Assembly: GCA_047967505.1 (NCBI GenBank)
Contig: CM106538.1
Direction: 5' to 3' (one strand)
DNA from: Dipteris shenzhenensis
Lineage: Eukaryota > Polypodiophyta > Polypodiopsida > Gleicheniales
DNA: 64,000 nt
The position numbers and the translations under genes were made by a program. A model generated the notes under the pieces. It ran no database searches. It was not told the DNA's origin and saw nothing but the letters and a program-made list of their open reading frames with translations. Shown one piece after another: positions 1-11,234 of this stretch. How positions within the stretch are numbered: position 1 is the stretch's first letter; the number at the start of each line of letters is the position of its first letter.

Positions 1-1013
1 AGCGAAATCTTCCGAGCGTCCGAGCGAAGGAAAAAAAAGCTTCCAACTATGCATAAATATGGCAAAAATCGATCAGAAGAAAACATAGTTTCACTTAGAA
101 ATATGCAAAGTATTATAGCAATGCCTATTTTATACAAAAATCTTTAAGTGAATCTGTAGGAATGGTGAGAGCATAATGGGATGGCTTTTGAAGAAACCCA
201 CATGTAGAGTGGACTTCTCTATGAAAATTCCCTTATGATCCTTCTTACAACTTTTACTTAATAGGGGGTGACATTGAAAACCCTCTCTCAACCTATCTTC
301 ATGAAAGAGTTTCTTCAAAGAAAACTCATTGAAGCAAGCCATCTAGGTAGTTTCGCCAGCGAAACCCCTTTGAAGCAAGTCTCCCAAGGTAGTTTCGCTG
401 GCGAAACTACCTTGGACAGCACTTTTAAAAGTGACATAACTTTCATATCCAATGTCCAAATATAGTAATTCAACCACTCAAATTGATTGGAACACCCCAT
501 TTGAGCACATCTATGAAGTTATATTTTGGAAAATCTTCCATATATAGTATTAAATATTACATGTATTTTATGAGAGTGATATATAAGCCCAAGTTAATAC
601 TTATTTATAGTAATTTAAACTTCTTTAAAAACATGTCCATAAATATGCTATAAAAACACTAAAAAGATATTGCCATATGATATAAATGTGTTAATAAGTA
701 ATTATATATGCATAGTATTATTACATTGAGAGTGATTATGAGGAATGTTTCTTAAAGGAATCAACACTTTTTTAAGGTAATAACAGGGGTACAAAGGGAT
801 GTCTCTAAATAAGAAAATTATGTTGTGTAAAAATGAATGAGTGACTAGTCTGTATATTTTTATGATAAAGGGATCTAGTTCTAGTGAAAATAAAAGTGTA
901 AAAACCATGTTTCCTAAAGAAAAACATTTTTAAAAATCTCTTGAAAAACACGCTCGGATAAACCTGCTCATAGGTTTTTGCTCATAAAATTGATGCATCC
1001 CACTCTCTTCACA
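1..1013. other. AT-rich region, probable end of an unassigned LTR
   Basis: No convincing gene is visible; the short open frames are low-complexity or repeat-derived. The right edge ends in TCTTCACA directly before a Copia primer-binding site, so the last part is probably the 3' end of a 5' LTR. Its start cannot be placed, and apart from the last ~15 bases it does not resemble the LTR of the family that dominates this window. Confidence 0.4.
331..415. repeat. 41-bp tandem pair ending in a 32-bp palindrome
   Basis: Two units start GAAGCAAG at 331 and 372, a 41-bp spacing. Both contain GGTAGTTTCGC followed by a complementary arm. The second unit extends into a near-perfect palindrome at 384-415: two 15-base arms around a central TG, with core GTTTCGCTGGCGAAAC. 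In the first unit the right arm is degenerate. No function is known to me. Confidence 0.7.
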
Positions 1014-1027
1014 TGGTATCAGAGCTC
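1014..1027 (+). promoter_or_regulatory. Copia primer-binding site (initiator Met tRNA type)
   Basis: TGGTATCAGAGCTC lies immediately after an LTR-like end (TCTTCACA). Plant Copia elements use this sequence to prime minus-strand DNA synthesis from initiator-Met tRNA. Confidence 0.8.
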
Positions 1028-1157
1028 AATTCGTGGTACGGAGCTCAAGAAAGCAAACCAAATTCACAGTGTCCTCGAAAGAGGATTAGTGTTGCTTTCC
1101 TTTTTTTCGAGTTTGGGAGCAAATCTCTGCAGGTAGCATAGCCGAAAAGTTTAAGAG
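1028..1157 (+). mobile_element. Copia 5' leader fragment (element I)
   Basis: This stretch matches the untranslated leader that follows the PBS in elements F (34670 on) and G (15320 on): GGAGCTCAAGAAAGCAAACC, then a GTGTTGCTTTCC block, then GAGTTTGGGAGCAAATCTCT. Similarity fades around 1157, where the LTR of element B takes over. No gag coding is left. The leader is of the common family type, but the sequence left of its PBS is not the common LTR. Confidence 0.65.
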
Positions 1158-1384
1158 TATTAAGAAAAACAAGAAGAGAGATATAGAAAGCAACCAGCAG
1201 GAGGCAATAGTCTCCTTCGCACACAGCTCATATTCACCCCACACAATACCATTGAACCATTGAACACTACTAAGGTCACACCCATACATAGTAGATAGGA
1301 ACTAACTATGGTTGAGTCAGTGTGACTCACCTTATTCACCTACTCAGACAATAGGAACAATAACAATGAGCTTGATTCCCAACA
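1158..1384 (-). repeat. 3' LTR of Copia element B
   Basis: Read on the minus strand the LTR starts TGTTGGGAATCAAGCTC at 1384, directly after a polypurine tract. The far end near 1158 is approximate because no TG/CA end or target duplication is clear there. No second copy was found beyond B's gag, so LTR divergence cannot be used to date B. Confidence 0.6.
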
Positions 1385-1399
1385 CTCCCCCTCAAGCTC
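1385..1399 (-). promoter_or_regulatory. Polypurine tract of element B
   Basis: On the minus strand this reads GAGCTTGAGGGGGAG immediately before the LTR start TGTTGGG. This is the usual position for plus-strand priming in LTR retrotransposons. Confidence 0.75.
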
Positions 1400-3507
1400 A
1401 AATAGGGAGCATAACACCAAGTAGCTCTCTAAAGTATGTAAACTTATCTCTACCCAATGACTTGGTAAATATATCTGCAACCTGATCTTCAATCTTCACA
1501 TGTATGAGATCAATCTTCTTTGATAACACCATCTCTTTGATGAAATGGTAGTGTACCTCAATATGATTAGTTCTAGCATGATAAACCGGATTACTTGCCA
1601 ATTGCACACTACTCATGTTATCACAATAAAGTTTGACTAGTTTTTCCACATGCAGTCCCAAATCTTGCAAAAGCTTCTAAAGCCAACCAATCTCACATGC
1701 AGCCAATGGTGCACCTCTATACTCTACTTCTGTACTAGACAATGCCAATGTGGGTTGCTTTTTACTACTCCAACTCACCGCTACACTACCAAGGCTGAAT
1801 CCATAACCACTAGTGGATCTCCTGTCATAGGCACATCTTGCCCAATCCGCATATGTGTATCCAACCAGTTCTATATCCTTTCCATACTCATAAAAGAGTC
1901 CATACTGATATGTTGCCTTGACATAGCGCATAATCCTCCTCACTACATCCAAGTGAGGCTTCCATGGCTTCTGCATAAACTGAATGAGTCCCACAGCATA
2001 TATTAAATCAGGCCTGGTAATAGTCAAATAAATCAATATTTCAACCATCTACCTATACATGGTAATATCATCAATCTCAGCTCTAGAATCAACCATCATC
2101 TTCAAGTTTTGATCCAAGGCGATATCCATTGGTTTGCAATCCTTCATGCCAAACCTCTCCAGCACATTCAAGGCATATTGTCTCTGCATAAGCCAAATGC
2201 CATCAGGTGTTCTCAACACCTCTATTCCAAGAAAGAACTTCAAGTCCCCTAGATCCTTCATATCAAACTCCATTTTCAGCTTGCTCTTAATTTCAGCAAT
2301 GCCGTCATCATCACTACCAGTTAGAATCAGATCATCAACATAAATCACAATCACAACATATCCAGCAATTATCTTCTTTGTGAACTGTGAATGATCAGCC
2401 TTCCCAACTGCAAAACCAAGCTCCTACAAGTATCTAGTGATCCTTTCATTCCATGCTCTAGGTGCTTGCTTCAACCCATAGAGAGCTTTCTTCAACGTGC
2501 AAACATAGTTGGGATAGTCAGGGTGCACATAACCCTCGGGCTGAACCATATAGACTTCCTCCAACAAGTCACCATTTAGGAAAGTATTCTTGACATCCAT
2601 TTGCTGCAATTTCCAACCATTTGCAGCAGCCAATGCTATGACAATTCTCACAGTTGCCATCTTGGCAACAGGGTTGAAAGTTTCCTCATAATCTAGCCCA
2701 TACTACTTGCATACCCTTTGGCAACCAGCCTTGCTTTATACCTTTCCACTGATCCATCAGACTTGCATTTTACTTTGTAGAACCATTTGCAACCAATAGG
2801 ATTCTTGCCTTTAGGCAACTCCACCAAATCCCAACTCTGATTAGTGGCAAGAGCATCCATCTCCTCATCCATGGCATTCTGCCAATGACCATGTTGCACA
2901 ACCTCACCAAAGATAGTTGTCTCAGTATGTCCCATAACTTTTGTCATATATGCATAATGTTGAGTAGCATAATCACTATAAGTTAACCTCTCAACTGGAT
3001 ATGTGATTCTCTATGACCTTCTCACTAGAGTGCCTGACTCTCCTCCTTCATGAGGAGGTATCTACTTGCTTCCCTTGACTCTAGGTGTAGACACAAATGG
3101 TATAGCCAACTCACTATCCCAACTGTCACTACATGACGAATCATAGCCACAATTTGATGGCCCAGGGACGTCATTTTTAGCCTGCGAAAGCACCTCAACA
3201 ACCTTGTCTTTCCCTTTATCTCTCCCCCTCACTGACATAGCAGTGTCAGTGGAATTACATAACCTGCCAGACCAAGGATTCAATGTAGTAGAACCAGTAG
3301 ATGTAGGCTCAGATATGGATGTACTAATTTGCTAATTTTTATCATATGCATGACCTATAGATGCATCATTTGGAACAACCACTTTCGGCTTGCCATACCA
3401 AGATTCCAGCTCATCAAAAACAACATCTCGACTCACCATAGTCTTCTTGGTCGATGGGTTGTAGCATTTGTATCCCTTCGGTTTCTGTGCATAGCCAATA
3501 AACACAC
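1398..3507 (-). pseudogene. Element B pol, C-terminal half (integrase tail, RT, RNase H)
   Basis: Read leftwards from 3507, the frame resumes the integrase tail (YNPSTKK, then DVVFDELESWYGKP). RT follows: [30 protein letters not shown], then the YVDDLILTGSDDDG catalytic motif near 2340. RNase H holds TRPDLIYAVGL, YADWARCAYDRRSTSGYGF and ALSSTEVEYRGA, and the frame ends at 1398. Breaks include TAG codons where relatives have Gln (RYL-TAG-ELG near 2425; MYR-TAG-MVE near 2050) and a frameshift near 1675. RT copies element RNA into DNA in virus-like particles and RNase H removes the RNA. This copy cannot make a working protein. Its continuation lies on the far side of A at 8996. Confidence 0.85.
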
Positions 3508-3828
3508 TGTGAAGATAGTGGGAGAGAGGGAAGGAGTCTCACTTGCCGCTTTCTCACATACACAATGGGGGAATGCACACAAAGGTGGAGGCTGAAAATA
3601 GTTTTCCTCTTCTTTGTTGTGAAAGCCAAAAGAACTCTAGTACAAAGAAATAGAAGAACCCTATATGTGGGTCTCAAACCAAACTCAACTAACTAAGGTG
3701 GCATACTAACTGAGCCACGAACTAGTGTAGATAAGGATAGGGCAGTGTACCAACCGCATGTACCAACCGCATCTGTAGCTAACAAGTCAGTGCCATAAAT
3801 GCACAACGGTCACCCTAGCATATCAACA
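3508..3828 (-). repeat. 3' LTR of element A
   Basis: It starts TGTGAAGATAGTGGG and ends TATCAACA on the plus strand. It is 321 bp, shorter than its partner because of a deletion beside the CAACA end and another spanning the CATCCAGCTATTATTC block. A short GTACCAACCGCAT repeat was gained. Confidence 0.9.
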
Positions 3829-6800
3829 CTCCTCCTCGAGCTCAATCCCAATTCCTGCACACCAAGCATGTCTCTGAACTTGCGCAGCTTCTCTGTGCCC
3901 AATGCTTTCGTGAATATGTCAGCTACCTGATCCTCTGTGCTGACATAAACTAGATCAATAAGACCTAGTAAAACCTTCTCCCGCACATAGTGATAATGCA
4001 CCTCAATGTGCTTTGTTCTAGCATGATAGACTGGGTTATTTGCCAAGTGTATACTGCTCATGTTGTCACAATAAATGACAACTGGCCCATACGTAGACTG
4101 ATGCATATCATAGAGTAGCTTATGCAACCAAGCTACCTCACATGCAACCATTGCTGCACCCCTGTACTCAGCCTCTGTGCTTGACAAGGCAATTCTAGGC
4201 TGTTTTTTGCTGCTCCAGGTGACTGCAGCACTCCCAAATGAGAACACATATCCACTGGTAGATCGTCTATCAGAAATACTACCAACCCAATCAGCATCTG
4301 TGTATCCATACAATTGTATCTGAACCCCAGCCTCATAAAATAGTCCATACTGCAACGTGGACTTCACATACTGAGTATGCATCTAGCCGCATCCAAATGC
4401 GGTTTCCTTGGATCCTGCATAAACTGACTTACCAATCCAATAGCATAGCTCAAATCTGGCCTAGTAATAGTCATATAAATCAAACTTCCTACTATGCGTC
4501 TGTACATAGTAGGGTCTTCCAGAGGCTCACCTGCATCTACGCTCACCTTCACATTCTACTCCAAAGGAACCGAAATAAGCTTACAGCCTGTCATCCCATA
4601 TTTGGACAGCATGTCCAATCCATACTACCTCTGCAAGAGCTGTATCCCACTTGGTGATCTAATCACCTCAATGCCCAAGAAATAACGCAGCTCTCCCAAA
4701 TCCTTCATCTCAAACTTCTGCTTCAATAGCATTTTCACATGAAGGATATCTTCATCACTATTACCTGTGATGATCAAATCATCAACATAAATGACAAGCA
4801 GCATAATACCTTTCTCTGTTTTTCTCACATAGAGTGAGAAATGTGCCTTGGAGATCTGAAAGCCAATAGTGACAAGATACTATCCTATCTTGTCAGACCA
4901 TGCTCTAGGCGCTTGCTTCAAGCCATACAAGGCTTTCTTCAACCTGTAAACAAACTCAGGATCAACAACATGAACATAACCTGGTGGCTACTCCAGAAAG
5001 ACTTCTTCTTGCAAATCACCATGCAGGAAGGCATTATTTACATCCATCTGATGTAAAGACCATCCCTTTGATGCAGCCATAGCAATGACTGCTCTTACAG
5101 TTGCCATCCTTGCAACTGGACTAAATGTTTCTTCATAATCAATGCCATATGTCTGTGCATACCCTTTGACAACTAATCTTGCCTTGTATCTGTTCACAGA
5201 ACCATCTGCATTGTGCTTGATCTTATAAACCCACTTACAGCCAATTGCATTCTTGTCTTTAGGCAAAGGCACCAATTCCCATGTAGCATTTGCTTCCAAG
5301 GCATCCATTTCTTCATCCATGGCTTTCTCCCAATTTTCATTTCCCATGGCTTGCTTAAAAGAAGTGGGTTCTGGTTCCTGTATCACTTTGACCATATAGG
5401 CATAGTGAATGGCTGTAAATCCATCATATTTCAGCCTATCCACAAGATACCTAGCTCTAGTAGACCTGGCAAAATAGGCTCACTTCCAGGTGCTCTCAAA
5501 ACATCCCTGGTCTTCCTTACTCCAGGTGTAACAACAGAAGGAATACCCAACTCATCATCAATGCTCTGTTCTGAGCCACTAGATTGACCATCCACATAAG
5601 AGTGACCTGCATTCACATCAAACATGGGCTGATCTACCTTCTCTTTTCCTTTTTGTGATACCTGCGTACCACTATCTGCATTGCTTTGAGGAGATTCTCC
5701 TGATCTCAATCTTCCTATCCATGGCGAAGTATGTGAACCACTGCTAGAGGACACTATAGGTCCACTGATATTTTGTGATTGCTGCTGTGAATTTTGTGTA
5801 GCATTACCATTTTGTGCATCTACATCAATCATCACATTTACTGGTTTATACCAGCTGCTCATCTCATCAAAAACAACATCTCTGCTCGCTGTGAACTTAT
5901 GTGTAGAAGGGTTATAGCATCTATACCCTTTCTGCTGCAGAGAATAACCAATAAAGACACATTTCTCAGCTTTTGGATCCAACTTGGACCTCAACTCATC
6001 TGGCACATGAACATAGGCAATGCAACAAAAAATTTTCAAATGAGAAATGTCTGGTTTCCTACCAGTATACATCTCCTCTAGCATCATGCCATGTATTGCT
6101 ATAGTGGGAGTCCTGTTCATTATGTAAACTGCTGTAGCAACTGCTTCAACCCAATAATAATATGGTAGATCTTTTTCATTTATCATGGCTCGAGATACCT
6201 CTCCAATATGCCTGTTTTTCCTTTCTGCAAGTCCATTTTGCTATGGGTATGACTGCATGAATATTGTTGCTTTATGCCATGCTCCTGCAGGAACCTTGCA
6301 AACTCATTTGAGAGGTACTCTCCCCCTCCATCTGACCTTAGGCATTTTATTTGCAGGCCTGTTTCTTTTTCAACCATAGCTTTAAAAGCTTTGAAATGCC
6401 CAAACACTTCACTTTTCTTTTTCATAAAATGCACCCAAACTTTTCTGCTGTAGTCATCAATAAAAGTGACAAAATAATGACAGCCTCCAATAGATGCAGG
6501 TTTAGTAGTCCACACATCAGAGTGGATTAACTCCAATGGCTTCTTGCTCTCTTGAACATGCCTAGGAAATGGTTTCCTTGCCTATTTTCCAAATTGACAG
6601 GCTTCACAAACCTTATGCATTTCTACAACCTTGAATTTAGGCAATCCTGCAACTATATTTTGGGCTTGCATTGATTTAAGTCGCTGTATATTAACATGAC
6701 CAATGCGTTTATGCCGGATATCAATATCTGCAACTACACCGGTCCCATGTGCAAACATTGCTGCACTCAATTCAGGCATGTCCGCATCCAGTGTAAACAT

Positions 6801-8137
6801 CCTGCCCTTCTTCTTTCCTTTTGCTATCAAGCGACCATTATCCTCAACAAAGCATCCATGAGGATTGATGAATCTGACCTGCAAGCCCTGCTCAACCATT
6901 TGACCAATAGAAACCAGGTTCTTGGTGATGTTCGGGACATGAAATACATCAGACAGTTATTTCTTTTTCCCATCCTGCATAGACAAAGGAATTTTACCAA
7001 TCTGCACAATAGGATGTGATGTGCAGTATGATCACCAATCTCCACAAATCCTAGTTTTTCCATTTTCCTTGCATCATGCATCCATTCTACATGACCTGTC
7101 ATGTGATTTGATGCACCTGAGTCAACATACCATAGATCATTTCATTCTTTTGCACTTGTCACAGAATTGGTCATGTGCTGCACCATAAATAGATGCTCAT
7201 TTCTGTCATCACTCTGTCTACTAGAAGATGCATAATTTCCTTGCTGCAATTTTCCATTCATAATGTCATTCTGCTTTTTGTAGCAGTCTTTAGCCATATG
7301 ACCCATTTTACCACAGTAGTAGCATTCAACATTGTTGTTTGCATTTTGGCCTCTCTGCCATCCACCATGGCCTCTTTGGCTCCCCCTGTCTCTAGAGTTA
7401 CCACGTCCTCCTCCATAAGACTAGTTTTCTTGAGTTTGTTGCATATTCTGATTTCTACCACAGCCTCCAGATCGGCCTCCTCTACCTCTTCTAGCATTTG
7501 AGTAGAAGACAGTTTCTTTTGAAGTTCTGGTTGAAGAAGATGCACCCCCATTTCTCTACTCTTTAGAAATTAGAAGAGCAAACAACTCCTCAAAATCAGG
7601 AAATTTTTCACAGACAGCAATGGATGTTCGGAACTGTGCATAATCCTTTCCTAGACCATTCAAGGTCATAGAAACTAGATCATCATCTTCCACTGGCGAC
7701 CCAATGGAAGCAAGTGCATCTGCAATTTTCTTCATCTTCATGTGGTAGTCATTGATGCTCAATTTTTCTCTTTGCACATTGTGCAACTCGTGCTTGAGCT
7801 ACATTTTCCTGGCTTGCATATTTGTGTTGTACATTTTTGCCAAGGTATCCCATGCCTCCTTTGGCATACTTGCATCCTGAATATGCACAATGATAGAATC
7901 CGAAATACTAATAGAAAGCCAGTACATAACTTTTCTGGCTCTCTCATGCCATCCTTTAAATGCCTGCATTTCCTGTTGATTGGGAACATTAGGAAGAACT
8001 GGTTCCTCTTTATTTCCTATAATGAACTCCCAATAGCCTTTTCCGATAAGGAAATTCGTCATTCTAAACTTCCATGCCTAGAAGTTGTTCTTGTCAAGCT
8101 TTTCAGTGACAATCTGTGAAAGAGAGTCAGACGCCAA
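3810..8137 (-). pseudogene. Element A gag-pol pseudogene
   Basis: Domains run leftwards. Gag spans about 8137-7340, with an intact CCHC knuckle near 7330-7290. The protease region lies near 7100, then GAGpre-integrase (HKRIGHVNIQRLK) and integrase (DVWTTKPASIGGCHYFVTF, DDYSRKVWVHF) to about 5430. RT is at about 5440-4600, with [14 protein letters not shown] near 4780, and RNase H at about 4380-3836 (DADWVGSISDRRSTSGY). The gag start is TTG where F, G and H have ATG. Many Gln codons have become TAG, for example RKM-TAG-LK near 7800, VFLE-TAG near 4990, KIG-TAG-YL near 4880 and PLE-TAG-NVK at about 4558. As in F and G, the pol frame crosses the PPT into the LTR. It is non-functional. Confidence 0.9.
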
Positions 8138-8634
8138 TATAGAACACTGCAAAAAACATAGCTTTTGCCTCACACGGGCAGATCTGCAAAACTGACGAAA
8201 GTGGTATTTGACCACACAATCACTTCCTAGTGATCATTTTGCATCAACAAGCAACAAGGATGATTCTGCAACTCCCAATATCTCTGCGCACAGGCATATG
8301 ATGCAATTTTTGCAGGAACTTTTCATGGACCAGCATAGCAGTGGTCGCACAGCAAAAACGGGGCCTTTTTTTGAGTGCCTGCAAAGAAATTCCGCCTTCA
8401 AAACGGGCCCCGAAATGGCCTTGAATCCAAAATGGCTTCGCCCTCTCCCGCAGCATATACTGCTCTCTCGCCACACTGCGAAGGGCGTCTCAATCTGAAA
8501 CAGTGCACTCTTGCACTTCCGGCTGTGCTACCTACAGAGATTTGCTCCCAAACTCGAAAAGGAAAGCAACACTGGTCCTCTTACCACAACACCGTGAACT
8601 TGGTTTGCTTTCTTGAGCTCCTTACCATGAACAA

Positions 8635-8647
8635 GGCTCTGATACCA
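8635..8647 (-). promoter_or_regulatory. Primer-binding site of element A
   Basis: On the minus strand this reads TGGTATCAGAGCC directly after the 5' LTR (plus-strand GGCTCTGATACCA). It is a perfect match to the initiator-Met tRNA type. Confidence 0.9.
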
Positions 8648-8995
8648 TGTGAAGATAGTGGGAGAGAGGGAAGGAGTCTCACTTGTGGCTTTCTCACATA
8701 CACAATGGGTGAATACACACAAAGGTGGAGGCTGAAAACAGTTTTCCTCTTCTTTGTTGTGAAAGCCAAAAGAACTCTAGTACAAAGAAATAGAAGAACC
8801 CTATAGGTGGGTCTCAAACCAAACTCAACTAAGGTGGCATACTAACGAAGCCACGAACTATTGTAGATAAGGATAGCTATCATCCAGCTATTATTCGTGG
8901 GCGGTGTACCAACCGCATCTGTAGCTAACAAGTCGGTGACATAAATGCACAACGGTCACCCTGGCATATCGCGAGTGGAGCTCGATATCTCAACA
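8648..8995 (-). repeat. 5' LTR of element A
   Basis: 348 bp. On the minus strand it starts TGTTGAGATATCGAGC and ends CTATCTTCACA. It is close to full family length and provides the intact reference for the shorter left LTR. Confidence 0.92.
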
Positions 8996-11234
8996 CACAC
9001 GTCTTTCAACTTTGGGATCCAACTTCTGTCTCTTTTCATCTGGTATATGCACATATGCCAAATACCAAACACTTTTAAATGACTGACATCAGGCTTCTCT
9101 CGATACAATTTCTCATATGGTGTGAACATATGAATGCCAGCAGTAGCAGTGCGATTCAAAAGCACATACATTGTAGTTGTAAGTGCTCTTGCCCAATAAT
9201 GATCATGTAGGTTATTTTCATTCAACATGGCTCTACCACACAAACCAATCACCCCATTCTTACGTTCAGCCACTCCATTCTGCTATGGTGTATATGGGCA
9301 TGTAAGCTCCCGTCTAATCCCATGATAGGCCAAGAAGTCATCAAATTCATTTGACAGATATTCACCTCCATTATCTGATCTCAAGCATGTGATATATGAC
9401 CCAAAATCCTTTTCAACATGTTGCTTGAAATGCTTGAAGGTAGGAAGGACCTCATCCTTATGTTTCAAAAAATATAGCCATGTATACCGGCTGAAATCAT
9501 CAATAAATGTGACATAATATGATGAACCTCCCATCGAGGTAGTGTGTGCAGGACCCCAAACATCAGAGGGAATCAACTGCAAAGGTCTACTACTCTCCCG
9601 CAGATGCTTAGTGAATGGCAACCTTGATTATTTTCCAAACTGGCATGCAAGACAAACATGCTTTAAAGCAGTATACTTGAATTTTGGTAGGCCAACAACA
9701 ATGCCTTTATGCAACATATTTTTCAGCTTTTGAATATTAATATGACCAATGCATTTGTGCCAAATTTCCAAATCAAAGATAACACCCATACCATGGGTAA
9801 ATATGGTAGCCTTTAGTTCCAGCATGCCTGCATCTAAAGTAAACATTCTTCCTTGCCTTTTCCCTTTTGCAATCAACTTGCAGCCATTACCAAACTCCTC
9901 AATGAAGCATCCATCCTTATTAAACCGGACTTTCAAGTTCTGCTCAGCCATTTGTCCAACAGACAACAAGTTCTTGGTGATCGAAGGCACATGCAACACT
10001 TCACACAGCTTCTTGGTTTGACCATCATGCATCACCAGAGGCACAACACCCTTGTGTGTAATGTCATGCTATGTATCATCTCCTGTGCAAACATAACCAT
10101 GCACACCAGGAGTCATCTCATCAAACCACTCTCCATGTGGTGTCATGTGATTAGATGCTCCCGAATCAATATACCATATATCATCCAAGCCACCATCAGT
10201 AGGCTTATGATCTTGCACATGCGTCATAGCAAATAACTGGTCTACGGGTGTATCATGTGTATGACTTGAAGAAGTGAAATGACCTTGCTCATTTTCCCTT
10301 CCTCTCTAATTCGCTTGTTTCTTGAAGCAAAATCCCTGGTAATATGGCCAATCTTCCCACAGTAATGGCATACCTTATCCTTATTGGGCTGATCCACATG
10401 GTGAGGTGGCTACCAAGCCCCTCTACCTCGTGATCTAGATCTCCCCCTGCCTCAGAGATATCCTCCTCCTCTATGAGGCTGATTTTGATTGCTCCAATTA
10501 TGGGCTTGAGCCTGTGATGTATATCTGACATCACCTCTACCATGAGAGGCACTCTTGCCTCTACCACCTCTACCTCTCTGATTAGAGTAAAAAATAGCAT
10601 CTCTATTTTTGGAGCTACTAGTACTAGTATTCAGCCCAAGGCTCTTCACTTCTTCATGTATCAAAAGAGCAACCAATTCATTCAAATCTGGCATATTCTG
10701 CCTCACAAAAATAGAAGTGTCAAAAGACTTATATTCAGGACCAAGTCTATTCAAAGTGACTGCAACCATGTCATCATCATCCACAGAAGCATCAATAGAA
10801 GCTAATTGATCAGCTATGGTTTTGATTTCAGTCACATACTCCTGTATTGTTCTACCTCGCCTTAACATATTGTTGAACTTTTGCTTCAACTGAATTTTCC
10901 TAGCACTTGTAATTGTGCCATAATATCTTGTCAATGCATTCTTGGGAGACTTGTAGTTCACAATTTTCATAACCATGGCATCTGAAATAGATATTGAGAA
11001 CCAGTGAAGTACCCTCCGTGCTCTTTCCAACCAAGCTTTATGATTCTTAACTTGTTCTGCAGTAGCATTTCTTTCTGGCAAATTAGGCTCTTTCTCATCA
11101 CCTATAACCAAATCCCAATAGCCTTTTCCAATCAAAAAGTTCTCCATTCTAAATCTCCAAATGGGATAATTATGGTAATCTAATTTCTCACCAACAATCT
11201 AAATGATATTATCATACCCACTTGCATTTGCCAT
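8996..11234 (-). pseudogene. Element B gag, protease and integrase N-terminal half
   Basis: The start ATG is at 11234-11232 and a TAG follows at codon 12. Gag continues as KLDYHNYPIWRFRMENFL, then EYVTEIKTIADQLASI, and ends in Arg/Gly-rich sequence with a CHYC...GHI knuckle near 10370. The protease region near 10170 precedes GAGpre-integrase (HKCIGHINIQKLK, near 9740) and the integrase core (DVWGPAHTTSMGGSSYYVTF, DDFSRYTWLYF, LRSDNGGEYLSNEF). The frame breaks near 9620, 10050 and 10450. It ends at the A insertion and continues at 3507. Gag would form the particle shell and integrase would insert the cDNA. Confidence 0.85.

Larger units (their letters stand above)
3508..8995 (-). mobile_element. 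Complete Copia element A nested in B
   Basis: Both LTRs, PPT, gag-pol remnant and PBS are present on the minus strand. It is flanked by a perfect 5-bp duplication, CACAC, at 3503-3507 and 8996-9000. Removing the element and one duplication rejoins B's integrase. It belongs to the window's main family (~352-bp LTR). The left LTR lacks about 20 bp near its outer end and has other indels, and the internal region has many stops. Confidence 0.95.
1158..11234 (-). mobile_element. Old Copia element B, split by element A
   Basis: Minus-strand Ty1/Copia element with gag, protease, integrase, RT and RNase H in order. The coding region occupies 1398-3507 and 8996-11234; element A fills 3508-8995 with a CACAC duplication at both sides. 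The 3' LTR and PPT are present at the left. No 5' LTR or PBS is visible to the right of the gag start, so that end appears lost or unrecognisable. Several stops and frameshifts make it a fossil. It is a different family from A, sharing only moderate protein similarity. Confidence 0.85.

Noticed and set aside
268-465. 65-codon plus-strand frame with repeated GSFASET/GSFAGET
   Set aside because: The peptide repeat comes from the 41-bp DNA tandem and its palindrome; there is no other sign of a gene.
8208-8806. Overlapping frames on both strands around 8.2-8.8 kb
   Set aside because: They lie in the leader and LTR of element A. The same frames recur in the leaders of D, F, G and H and are not proteins.
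8956-8999. Integrase frame of B ending in VEISSSTRDMPG
   Set aside because: This tail is read from A's LTR after the insertion point, so it is not a natural end of B's protein.
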